From contig NC_135261.1 in NCBI RefSeq assembly GCF_964204865.1, positions 11,842,001-11,906,000 of the forward strand: a stretch of 64,000 bases of DNA. The letters run 5' to 3'. A program made the translations under genes and the position numbers. Under the pieces are notes generated by a model. The model searched no databases. It saw nothing but the letters and a program-made list of their open reading frames with translations, and was not told the DNA's origin. This document shows positions 33,401-43,516 of the stretch, in pieces. This DNA is from Styela clava. Taxonomy: Eukaryota; Chordata; Ascidiacea; Stolidobranchia; Styelidae. Within the stretch, counting starts at the first letter, position 1. Each line of letters starts with the position of its first letter.

Positions 33401-34274
33401 TCAAATTGACCAACTGTTCACGTTGATTCGGGGTTAGATCCTCAGAGGAATTGACCATGTCATGTAGATGTTCTGGTAATTCAGAAGCTATAACCCGAAT
33501 ATCGGATTCGTCAACTTGAATCTGTGCTACTAGTTGAGGATGTGCAATACCAATCAAAGATCCAGTCCTGACCTTAAGTTGTCTGCCTTTCTGGTTGACT
33601 GCTAGAACCGGAACAATGGACTTTCCTGGGTCCACCACAGAAGAGATCAGCTGAACGCCATCAGCGAGGAAAGAAGAATTCAGCGGTTCAACAAGAGCAG
33701 CAACCTCAGACAAGATGTTTTTCGGCCATGGATGGCTAAGTTGTGCAGGGATAACAACCTTAGAATATGGCGGTATCGTAACATCTTCCCGAACGGTTAC
33801 ACGACAACACGGTACAGACATTTCAGTAAACAGTTTGATTTCATGACCCCCTATCATCATGTGTCCCGATGATAAGTAAAGAACACAGTCATGTTCTCGG
33901 AGATAATCCATGCCTAAAATACCATTAGTCATGCCTAAGTTGGCAACAATCACAGTGCGTCGTGATACAAACAAATCAATCGATAAATCAACCTCCAATG
34001 TACCCAGTAGTGATAAATCATGCCCTCCCACTGCAACAAGAGATTCTTCGAGCGGTGCCAATTGTGCTTCCTTCCCACCTATAGCCTCAAAGATGGAAAT
34101 GTCAATAAGAGTAGTCATAGCACTACTATCTACAAGAAAATTGAACGGTTGATTGTTTACAAGTACCTTCGCATGCCAACTATTGTCATATTGTAAGGAA
34201 CAAATATTCAGGTCTATATTCTGGTTTGTTGGTCCGTCATCAAGTAATAATTCAGCGGACACTGAGGACCTCAA
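30429..34274 (-). CDS. Gypsy pol polyprotein: protease, RT, RNase H, integrase
   Basis: 1281 codons without a stop. Protease near residue 49 reads FLVDSSAMTTLID, where the family has D-(S/T)-G. RT: YPLPRIEDIIESLNGAQWFS, TLDLGS (about 411) and FLDD (about 472). RNase H: DTDASGFGIGAVLSQ (about 621). Integrase: an HHCC-type finger (H...H...CKSC, about 880-920) and D-D-E at AIDFLG (940), HSDQGRDF (1000) and GQVECFNRT (1036), with a spacing of about 35. The C-terminus has a chromo-like region after WIGPYRIVD. The order protease-RT-RNaseH-integrase defines Ty3/Gypsy. The Ser in place of the protease Gly is a likely lesion. Confidence 0.93.
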   Translation of the reverse strand: MRSSVSAELLLDDGPTNQNIDLNICSLQYDNSWHAKVLVNNQPFNFLVDSSAMTTLIDISIFEAIGGKEAQLAPLEESLVAVGGHDLSLLGTLEVDLSIDLFVSRRTVIVANLGMTNGILGMDYLREHDCVLYLSSGHMMIGGHEIKLFTEMSVPCCRVTVREDVTIPPYSKVVIPAQLSHPWPKNILSEVAALVEPLNSSFLADGVQLISSVVDPGKSIVPVLAVNQKGRQLKVRTGSLIGIAHPQLVAQIQVDESDIRVIASELPEHLHDMVNSSEDLTPNQREQLVNLISEFHDVFVGPNGELGRTSAAKHRIITTTPQPIRQAPRRMGWARRKIAEEAVDNMLAQGVIEPSDSPYSSPIVLVPKKDGSTRFCVDFRLLNDVTYKDAYPLPRIEDIIESLNGAQWFSTLDLGSRQVEVDPADREKTAFSIPGRGHFHFVVMPSGLANAPATFERMMDNILGDLLWNGCFNFLDDVLAHGSDFSMALSNLREVFIRLRRAGLRLKPSKCKLFRRSTSYLGYLISSEGVCCDPENVAAIKEWKTPNTVSDIRSFLGTANYYRKFVQDYSTIAGPLIRLTRKNIPFVWSNECQKAFETLKHCLTSTPILSFPRTVGEFVLDTDASGFGIGAVLSQVQDEHERVLSYASKTMSKSQRRYCATHRDILAVVWAVRHFSHFLLGRPFRIRTDHAALKWLINFREPQGMLARWILTLGAYDFKIEHRPGVKHGNADGLSRQVRKCKREDCSDCGTNGDVAVSNVIVSAISKQPGQSSSDGSDCNWLDTYTDEQIKSWQSEDPDISAVLKWKQLSAQKPDIQEYMPESTVTKRLMSQWDLIFVDNGLLYRRWIPDCKSEESHIQLIVPSNLRHDLFHKLHSLRTAGHHGANRTFKSIRRRFYWPGFKRDILKWCKSCASTKMFYGRRQGDLKQLISGAPMERIAIDFLGPLPVTENGNEHILVLSDYFSKWVECFALPNQRADTTADALVTQFFSRFGVPRILHSDQGRDFESKLFSEMCQLYGIQKTRTTPCHPRPHGQVECFNRTIQQMLKAFVNENQNDWDDHLPYLCMAYRSTVHDSTGYSPNKLMLGREIEMPVDVMFGEPESSTHPCYTEFVEWFSCATEKAFLHARQHLNAAATRQKRNFDLGVKPLTFQRDELVWYYYPPRKLSIPWIGPYRIVDCLPNHLYRIQKNSGTRSRIVHVDKLRPYLHEDEEDNDIELTGFDILPDVEPIMENNEQVAHDIFDVLPFSSKPDTVPEEVTVDANSDNGQRTRRRPRYLDDYI

Positions 34275-35103
34275 GTCCGCTGAGTGTCGTTTAAATTTGC
34301 AGTCGAAGAAGAAGCAGATGTTGCAGGGTCAACAGGATTCTGGAGATGTGGACAATCCCGTTTAAGATGACCAGTCTGCTTGCAATTAAAACATGCCTTG
34401 CCTTTTGACTAGGCCTTTTGACATTTCTCACCATCATCGTAGCATTGGCTGTGTTATTGAGAACACTATTGCTAACGTTGGCATTTGCGACACTCCTAGA
34501 ACTCACTGGAGGAGCTGATTGTGTTGCCACTGAAACCATTTTCGGATTAGCCCTGGGTTGTTTTTTGACAGTATTAGAGCCCTCTTTACCATTAGTACTC
34601 AGAAAAGGGACCACAGGTACAAAATTACTCACGTGAGCTTCCTCCGAAAATTTTACTTCTATTGTCTGCGAGAATGCGTTCCGCTTTCCTTCTGGCTGTC
34701 CATCTTCAGATCCAAAATCTGAAATTTCATCATCCTTGAGAATAGGTAGTAATTTAGGAACAACCGCTGCTGGTGTTGAAGTGATCAGACTGACATCTGG
34801 TTCATGTGACATGGGCTGGGTTTCCTCGGGATCAGCAATTTTTCCTGTTTCTATCTTGCCAGAAATATCTTGCAGCATGCTGAAAATTTGCGAGCCCATT
34901 TTTGAATTCTAGAGTTCAACCGATTCCAACTGAGTTCCAATCTGTTCTATACGACTGTCCATCAGCTGCAAACGGCTGTCCATATCCTCTTGCATTTCCT
35001 CTGAATCTTTAAGTTTCGCTTTCAATACCTGTATTTGCAGATGCAAAAGTTCATTCTCCTTTGCTTCCTTTGGTGCCGGTACAATCTTTCTTCTCTTAAC
35101 CAT
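34275..35103 (-). pseudogene. Gypsy gag with stop and frameshift
   Basis: Two frames, 34909-35103 and 34291-34899. The first is a short coiled-coil start (LQIQVLKAKLKDSEEMQEDM) ending in a stop. The second is Ser/Pro/Thr-rich. A CCHC zinc knuckle (CFNCKQTGHLKRDC) is present at about 34340-34400 but in a frame shifted from the second ORF. The knuckle frame ends at a stop just before the pol start. The gag therefore looks inactive, or is expressed by frameshifting. Confidence 0.7.
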
Positions 35104-35270
35104 TTTTCCAAAATATCAGGCAAACGCAGTAGTAAAAAAAAATATCGGCAATTATCTGTCCAATATTATCCAAATATTATCCGTCACAGACTAGCCTACC
35201 TAATCGGCTTAGTCTTAATAGTCCCTGTTTCGAATAATATATCCTGGCGTGCTCGCCAAAACTTCGTATA

Positions 35271-36000
35271 TGTGGCGTACCAAAATTGATATCACCACTC
35301 AGGTTCTTTCTGCCAGCTTCTTGGACGTTGTAATTGCTATAGATGTCGATCACAAAATAATCTTCTTGCGGTTCCAAATACAGCAGAGTAACTAAGTTAA
35401 CTAACTAGATTAATTATACACCTGTAAGAACTTAATACAACCAAATACTCCAATAAGAAATACAATAAACAAATAAAAACATGAAAAACACAGTACAAAT
35501 ACCGTAGGATACATACGAAACCAAAAGATACGGAATTGGTCTATGACGTCACAGTCATGAACTATTTACTTATAATGGGATACTAAAAACCGGGTAAAAC
35601 ATACCTAGATATACAAGAATAACTAGTATGACACTAAAGATACAACACAAATCCTATCTTATCGACAAACACGTAATAGACATTGAAATACGCATAGAAA
35701 TACGGAAATCACACAGGAAATAAACTGCGAAGATAGACTAGTTACGGAAGTGTTAAATACAAGCTAACTAGTGAACAGAGCTATGCCAAACTGGAGAAAT
35801 AGTAAACCTGTACTACTGATATCATTTTACAACAAGAATTACATAGATTTACGGCATTAAAACACTATAATAATAACCTAATATACAGAGGAAATATCTA
35901 CACTACCGGCAGTCTGACAGACCAGCAGAAAGAGAATGTTACACAGCTGCTCACTAGTGACTCAAGTGGTAAGAATAAATATGGGCAAACAGAATAAAAC
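35271..36000 (-). mobile_element. Gypsy right LTR (5' LTR), first part
   Basis: 730 bases matching the left LTR from TGTGGCG to AGAATAAAAC, then interrupted. The remaining 24 new bases of the LTR, after a 7-base duplication, are at 38764-38787. Confidence 0.92.
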
Positions 36001-36155
36001 CAATGACATTAAACAACATGATAGGCAACTCTGACGTCACTCCATAAGACTGCAGGCAAAACATTGTATTTCATGATACGCTCCAATGCACATATTTCTC
36101 GTCGCCTTTCGCGTCCGTTTTCCGCTCGCTTTTGCTACTCGGCGTCTTTTTTACG

Positions 36156-36362
36156 TGTAGTACCTGCCTTTTTGCGCCTGTAACGAAACAAAATAATCTC
36201 TATATCTAAGAAGTTTTGCTTACTTGGAAAGCTGGAATAACAGGCAAGCTGCAAAGAGCAATTCTGGACATCATAGACGTTTTTTTTATCAGAGAAGATT
36301 ACAAACGCGATAGCGGAAAGATTTGTGTGGAACATTTTGCAGATAATGACAAAGTTCAAAGT
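36156..36362 (+). pseudogene. Degenerate THAP zinc finger
   Basis: CSTC at 36156-36167 and ICVEHF at 36321-36338 lie in the same frame, 52 residues apart. This is close to the THAP spacing C-x2-4-C-x35-50-C-x2-H. In between there is a W-K and a D-Y-K-R-D-S-G-K before the second Cys, as in 'S-x-x-I-C-x-x-H-F'. One in-frame TAA (36207) interrupts it. THAP fingers bind the ends of P-type elements. Confidence 0.5.
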
Positions 36363-37290
36363 TAGTAATTTTAATGTTTGCGCTTAATCATTGAAATTTC
36401 ATTTAAAGAGGGTGTCATACAAAACTGTGCTGCGATACAATTCCATAACACAAAGTTTGCACCTATCGAACTTGCTTTTGTAGGTGAATTTATTAGACAT
36501 ATTACATATTCAGTTAATCGTAGGTAACATTGCTGGTACATAATGCATCGTAGATAAGTTTGTTTAAATTTAGGAATTTAGCTCATAGCCCACTAATTAA
36601 TATTATCTTCTATGCAGGAGGTTGCAGGGCTGAATTCAACTTGCAGCCTTACCGATCACCTGACGATGCTCATTTAGTTTGGCTCGAGCAAGTCTTCTTG
36701 AAATGCTTGTGTGGATGGAAACTACCTATATTTTTTGCCTTCCTCCGATTTTAGACAAATTTATTCTGAGGAATTTCGCATATAATTCTCACTGATTGTT
36801 GGCTGTTTATAATTCCTATTGATTGTGAATTCTGATTATAACAATGAGTTGAAAATTTTTTTTACCTAATTTACTGGCACCTTTTTCTTGTCAATACTCC
36901 AAGCTGAGGTAATAAACATGACAATACATTTATGTCATCTGGAAGCAGAATATGCACACTAATTAATAGTTTGGCACATTGAGATAATACATCATGACAG
37001 AAAATACAAGTTAAAGATATGTATGACCATCACATGGTAATTAAAATTAAAAAAAATTAATAGGGGCTGTGGAGTATGGAAAGTTCAAGACAAAGAAAAG
37101 AACAAATGTTCATAGCTCATGAACTCTCAATTTTGCCTCCATTTCTTTGTGAAGGCCAATATATTTCGAGTGGCTGAATTGGTTTACCTTTATGATAGCA
37201 ACGATTTTGTATTTAATATAGCGAGAATATTTTAATTTAATTGAAGTGATATAATTTCCCAAAGCAATGCTTGAATCGTCTAGAATAGAT

Positions 37291-38476
37291 CAGTGGTGTC
37301 AAACTCATGGCTTTTCGAGAGCCGCATTGCATTTTGAAAATTGTAAAAAGAGCCGCAAACAGTTTTTGATAATGTATACTTAAAAGATATTTTTAAGATA
37401 GTTTTAGTTTGTGACATATATTGTGATGCAACTAAACAGTTGGATTAAGTTTTATTATTTTCTTCAATTTCAAATGCAATTACATATTAATATTTGCATT
37501 CCACTATTATTGCAACATTTGCAAGTTACAGTATTTATTATAAAAAATCGTAAAATTCTATGTACAACCATCAAAATCATTTTTGAACAAGCTTTGAATA
37601 AGGAAAGAATAATACATACACTAAAAATAACTTAATCTAAATATATGAACCTAAAATTAACAAAAATACTACAGTATAAACTCAATGTTTTAATAATTAC
37701 GTTTGTCCTGGCCTTTGGCATCTTTTTTGTGTCACCAGCATACTAAGGCCAGTCTGAAATGATTTTATAGTACCAACTCTAACTAACGAGGCCACATGAT
37801 CATGGGTTTATCTGGATCTTTACGAATGTTTAATTAATTCCAGTAATGCAAAAAAGTTACTTTTATCATTTCATGTATAGATCAGTAAAAAAACAAATGA
37901 CAGATTTTTTCGACAAGACATTTCGCACTACATTGCGTGGCATAGGATTGCTTGAATTATTATTGATATTGATTTTTAGTAACTAAGTCGTTGTATAATT
38001 ATATTAATATACAAACACATGGAAATTTTCTTTTCTAAGTTGGTCTTCGAATTTGTCATATTGACTGCTGAGCTTATTGTGTTTTTTGATTGTATTGGCG
38101 GAAATATGACAAATTAAACAATGTGCTTCAGAATTTTATGAAGAGCAGAAATGTTACAACTCCCATTTTCTTCGAAAATGCCACCTTCTTCATGTACTTT
38201 GCGTTTAATTTAATTACTCAAGTGTTTTATTCAAGTATTCTTTTGCTAGCTTGATGTGTATTCTTAATTGGGTCCAAATGTGGACAAAAAAATTAATATT
38301 CCAAAACTACTTTCAGTAAATTGTTTTCTGTGTGAATAATCAATTTCACTTTAGAAGGTTTGAAAAATCTATTACATTTAGATAAAAAAAAAACTTCAAA
38401 AATACTATTACAATTATTGTTAAGCGTTCGAGGGCCGCACTGGAAGTTCTCTGGGACCGCGAGTTTGAGACCCCTG
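37291..38476. mobile_element. hAT element inside the P-like element
   Basis: 1186 bp. The left end is CAGTGGTGTCAAACTCATGG; the right end reverse-complemented is CAGGGGTCTCAAACTCGCGG. GCCGCA(T/C)TG blocks lie inside both ends. The flanking 8-mers GAATAGAT and GTCTAGAT match at six positions, so the duplication has diverged. No transposase is visible. Confidence 0.85.
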
Positions 38477-38787
38477 GTCTAGATTGAAGTTGTTCAAAAA
38501 ATATATGATAGTATTTTATCATGAATGATGGTTATACCCCTTCCGGAATTTCTTCTATAGTACTACCAAAAGTTGATGAACCAAATATAACACAGGTGCA
38601 GTGAGGTACCCGTAATCCTCATTTCCAAAGCTGTTTTAAGTATGTCTGGCGTGTTTTGTGCCTTTTTACAAATAAGACCGCTTATGCAATCTTACGCTTT
38701 GGAATTTTTAGTTATTTTCCCCAAGCCCTGCAGGATCATGTTGTTTAATGTCATTGATAAAACAGAGTTATAGACGTGGTCGTCTCA

Positions 38788-39309
38788 AATGTCACTTTTC
38801 CTGGTTGATATTCTCATACTAGATGAATTACATGACCTTTTCTCAAAATTCTGTTTTGATCTTAATTGCTCCTTCCCCTTATGCGTTAAGCGTAAAATCA
38901 CACCGGTAATTTCGATAAGTCGATTTTCGAATAATTTCAATTCATCAAGTGAAATACAATTTTTCATTCCACGAAAAATATGCTCCAATGACTTTTGATC
39001 ATCATTAACTTTTACAAACATGTCTTCAATTTTCTGTTTATCATCACAGAATAGAAATAGCCTTTTTCAGCTTGCAATATTTCTTTTTAGGAAGTCCAGC
39101 ATTTTAACAAACTGAGCCTCGATTTTACAACCTGCAGAAATCTTGACAACAGCAGTTTTCTGTGGATGCTTGCCACTTTCAGATCTGGGCTGTTCCAGTT
39201 CTGAATTTCCATCAGTCAAGGTTTTCGGTAATAAAATATCTTCTGCATCTACTTCAGTTTTGCTACTCGTGCTGGTGCTGGATGAACCATTTCCTGACAC
39301 CATGATCAA
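38788..39309 (-). pseudogene. BEL/Pao gag N-terminus right of the Gypsy element
   Basis: Two frames. One begins at an ATG at 39303-39309 and is Ser/Thr-rich (MVSGNGSSSTSTSS), then IEAQFVKMLDFLKRN. The other covers 38785-39021 with KSLEHIFRGMKNCISLDELK and FENRLIEI. This helical, charged gag start is typical of BEL/Pao. The frame at 38788 joins that at 29540 across the Gypsy target duplication. Confidence 0.65.
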
Positions 39310-39660
39310 AGGCGTCTCAACTGGTGATTTGATTTATAATATTCCAATGCACTGATCATTGCACTGCTTCACACTACAATTTGTCACTCCGTTGAACAAT
39401 TAATCGATATGTGGCACTTCTATTTGCGAGCTTGCGACTCCAATCACTGTAGTGTACTGCAATTATTTCTCCGGATACAATTAATTGTTTTTCTGGTGTA
39501 TTGCAGCCTGTTTCCCAGGCTTGAATTAATGACTTTAATTAATTATATCAATTAATTACTGTAGTGTCAGGCTGGTGTACTGCAGTCCGTTTCCCCGACG
39601 TGAATTAATTGCTATAAATTAATTACTGTAGTGGTGGTCACGCTGTGCCAACTCTAAAAT
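39310..39660. repeat. Local repeats upstream of the BEL gag (leader or LTR)
   Basis: The motif tgtactgca(a/g)t...gtttccc(a/c)...gaattaat...aattaattactgtagtg is repeated, with copies around 39455-39555 and 39560-39635. It is probably a BEL leader or LTR internal duplication; the LTR ends were not resolved. Confidence 0.45.
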
Positions 39661-42600
39661 GGTGTTCACTCGGATCACAGTGTGCCACCGATATTGATAC
39701 TAAAACTAACTTGTGAACGCGGTCTTGTTATGCTCTGACGGGACAGCACCTTCAGGAACGAATATTACAGCCTGTGTTCTCCAAACCCCTATAAACAACA
39801 GTCCAATTGATTGATACAAACGAATGTATTATAACTTGGAAAACGTTTAACAGTCGCCCAAGGATTGCAAAATCAGGTCGAACACAATAGCACTCACCAA
39901 ACAGTTGGTAAAGTACGAAAAAGCCGGTAATTAATTTTAGTGTCACTCGGGTATAAACAAATGCAGTAGCAATCGATTTCTAAAAATTAAGAAAACATAA
40001 TTGTTACACCTAAAGGAACACGAATTAATTACAAATACAAGTCCAGGGAGAGCCAGAACAACTAAGAAGTGCAGACAGGGCAATCAGCCTAACGCAAGTG
40101 AGAACACGTGGTGCTAAGTCAAAAAGTGGTAGTCTCTAGCAACACCTAGTGGACATAAACCCACAAGAGTGTGTCAATAATACACTTTGTAAATCAATGA
40201 CCATTACAGTTAGTTTCAAACCAAAATTAATTAAACTGAATGATAGTGCTATATTTTTGTTCTTCACGTTTAGTATGATTAATTTTTACATTGCCAAATA
40301 TATTGTACAAATAAGATATATCGAAAACAGCAATGCTTTTCCATGCAATAAAAATTGATCATCTTACATTACCCCAATCCTTATAATCAAATTCAGGTCG
40401 ACTGTTTTACCAAAGGAAAAAATTTTGACGCATTTTCATGTTAGAAAGCCAGAAAGGACAGAAAATATAAATCAAAAGTTAAAGTAGTCTTTTATAGAGG
40501 CGCAGAAGATAAATTATGCCATTCAAGTCATGTCACATTCACTACAAGCGGCGTGCGTCAAGATATTAGACGCTATTGTACGTATTTTAATTTCTTATCG
40601 TTAGCTTGCTCTCATGCCATCCTGATTAAATTATTAATCGGAACAAATTAGATTTTGATAATACTAATTGATATGTAATTCGTTTTCGAGAGAAACTTTC
40701 CATGACAAATAAACGGCATTTATGTTTTATACTGTTAATTGGACTTATTGATTGATATTAGATTGTTTGCGTGAATTGCCATGAAGACGAAAATGACCTT
40801 GTCCCAGATTGTATGATGTTTTATTAGCATATGACTTTGTATACTCGCGATATAATATTGCACACAAAGTATATGTGTATTCATCTAGTAAAGTATATTC
40901 TTGCTCCCGGCCCCCATTTGTTTGCTCAAAAGTTTGAGTACATAGCAAAACTCTTGACACCGGTAAAATAAAAATTAAGGTCGGGACTGGGTGCAGGGTC
41001 GCCTGATTGCCCTCGAGAATATGCAATATATATGGTGTCAAAAGTGCGTGATTGTCGCTGATAACCAGTAACAAACTAGAGTTTTAGTAAGTTGGTAATG
41101 TGTTCTTCAGGCTTTTTTAAAGTATAATAGAATTGAGAGATAGAGATTGGAAGAATAAAATGTTGACTAAATGTATATAACAAGCAAATTAGTAAAACGC
41201 GCGAAATACCGGGAGCCCAATAATACGCAGCAAAACTTTTTAGGCGAGATTTATCTCTCAATTTCTAGACCACAGTATAATGGAGGTGTGATAGCAGTGT
41301 ATGGGTCTTAAGGTTTTTCAATTTAAAAAAAAAATTATTACGTCTCGCGACCGAAGAATATGCTCAAATACTAAGGTAAGTGTAGTGTTTTTTCATGGTG
41401 GTAAAATAACATTACTATTATAAAACAATCATTTTACATAACATTTATTTCCCAAGAAATCACTTCGAAGTAAGAAAGATTCACTGGTTTGCCAACAACT
41501 AGTTTTCGAAATAGTGGCATGACAAAATAACAAAATAGCATTATTTGAGCAAAATAGACGCTGCCAAGTTTTTACGCTGTGATACTTCCCATGTATGTAC
41601 AGCTCTTATTGAGTAACACTTTAATACCAAATATGAAATAAACATTAAAATTTACAAAAATAAATAAAATCAATAACTTTGATGAAAAAACAAGCGACTC
41701 AAGAAGATTTGCAGTTGAGTTTTGGTTCGCGACCCAGGTTGGGAAACACTGGTATACCCCTATACCATCTAGCGATGTTGTGTATGCAGGTATCGAGCAA
41801 TATTTCAACTTTGTAAAGCGATCCACTTGACAATTACTGTTTGGCTCACTTTCATATTTGTAGGAGTTATTAATTTTAAAGTGTTATAAGTAATGATTAA
41901 TCTAGTGTTTGTACAATAATCTTTAGTCGTTTTTTGTTAAACACAAGAGCACAAATATGACCTTGAGCTGTCAAGAGATTTTTGGCAGACCACATCCATA
42001 ACGATGCTCTATAAATAATATCGGCTTGTTACCTCAGCATTATTATTTGGTATTTATCAGCATCTGTGCATAACAACAAGGACTGGTGTTCGGTACTTCT
42101 AAGTCAAACTGCTACAAATTTAAAATTTATTATAATGACATATAACGAGATTTTGAATATAAAATGGAATACGTTATCATTTATTGGTTAAAGTTGACTG
42201 AAAGAAAACATGTAGACGAATATCATGAAAATGCGTTCGTTATTAAACGTTTATTCGAACAATTTGATCAGAGCTTCTTGCTATACTTTTATTACGTGTA
42301 ATATGCATCGCATGAAATAGATATACGGTAACAAACAATGTTTGCTAATATACGTTACCAATTTTAAATTTGTCCGAAGTTATCCACCAAGTAGGCACGC
42401 GAACTCCACTATATACTAGTTTCAAGTTCACGGCTAAAGTTTGAGTAACATTCAATCAGGTATAACTTAAAACGCTCAATAGCAACAGTAACTTTGACTA
42501 TGATTTCGCGAATAAGAATTCTTCTCTAAATTTAGAAGTGGAAACATGTACAGTTGCATCTTGAAAGCAAGACAACAGCAGGAGTTTCAACCCTGATTGT

Positions 42601-43407
42601 TATTAGATTTCGGCAGGGTTTTATTTAGAAATTTGATAAAGACCTAAAAAAATTTTACCTACAAACTTGGCAAATAGCCAAGAGTATTGAACTGATGTAT
42701 TTAGACTTCTATGATTGCCAGAACTATTTCTAAAAATATTTCTAATATATAACTCGCGACATATGTTGATGTTCAATGTACAAAGCAGAAAGCGGGAACA
42801 GACAGAAAACATGTTATGTGCATTGACACAAAACTGATAGATAAGATAGAATTACTTTTTTTTATCAATTTTGCTATTTTTTCATACCTAATAATTCAGG
42901 TGATACTCTAGTACTTTTATATATTTAAAGAACTGAATATTTAATGCTTGGAAAATATGAAAGAAAGCAATAAAGTTGCTCCGATACGTTCACATAACTC
43001 AAAATATTTTGAACTATCAGAAACCAGGTAAAAATGAAATTTGGTTTGCATTTCATTTTATTAAACTTAATTTAGAAATAACGGAGCAGTTTTTAAATCT
43101 TTCAAAACTCCTCATGTAAAACAATATAACATTCAAAAACGCTATGAATTGCCCACTAAATACTAAGAGTTCTTTGATAAAAATAATGCAGCAAAAAAAG
43201 AATAAGTTAATAAAGATGAATCTATTAACTTGAAATATAATATCAATGCGGAATGATATTTAATTCGGTAAAATGGCCGTGATATTTTTTATTTTTACTG
43301 AGCTACCAATTTCTACAGTCAGGTCAATAGTATACTAGAGGTATTCATGAAATATTTTATTCATGGATATAATGGCTTCGAAGATTTTGGCAAAAATATT
43401 TTTGCAG
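39661..43407. other. Gene-free DNA upstream of copy B
   Basis: No gene recognised. Near 41715-41752 the sequence ttggttcgcgacccaggttg then ggaaacactg looks like a hAT right end, without a confident left end. The rest is AT-rich. Confidence 0.45.
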
Positions 43408-43516
43408 GTCAGTGGAGGAAGAGCAATATGAGTTTCATCGTATCACGAAATTACACCAGTGTTGCTTGGAACAATCCACTGATTTCGGAAACGCATTTGA
43501 TGAACGACTACATGCA
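43408..43516 (+). CDS. Copy B putative N-terminal exon
   Basis: Follows a good acceptor (atatttttgcag). One frame reads EEEQYEFHRITKLHQCCLEQ, resembling copy A's KFKITDLHRASMKGD. The donor (GTTTAG) is weak, and this frame has no ATG. The only nearby ATG (43432) opens a different frame, so an upstream exon or an indel must be invoked. Confidence 0.35.

Larger units (their letters stand above)
36001..38756. mobile_element. P-like (THAP) DNA transposon inserted in the Gypsy LTR
   Basis: 2756 bp. Terminal inverted repeats CAATGACATTAAACAACATG at the left and its reverse complement at the right. Flanked by ATAAAAC at 35994-36000 and 38757-38763 (7 bp perfect; 8 bp with one mismatch). A degenerate THAP-type finger near the left end supports P-superfamily membership, whose elements start CA and make 8-bp duplications. 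No transposase catalytic region is recognisable, so it is probably non-autonomous. A hAT element lies inside. Confidence 0.7.
29541..38787 (-). mobile_element. Gypsy (Ty3-like) LTR retrotransposon, recent insertion
   Basis: LTR, polypurine tract, pol, gag and LTR in minus-strand order. The 4-bp duplication AATG lies at 29537-29540 and 38788-38791. Without the later 2.76-kb P-like insertion the element would be about 6.5 kb. The LTRs appear identical, suggesting recent integration. It landed inside a BEL/Pao gag frame. A short Gly/Cys-rich stretch next to the right LTR (gcgtgctcgcc) may be the primer-binding site, but I cannot name the tRNA. Confidence 0.9.

Noticed and set aside
41280..41752. 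hAT element with right end at 41752 and possible left end cagtgtatgggtc near 41298
   Set aside because: Left end does not match the right end well, and flanking 8-mers differ.
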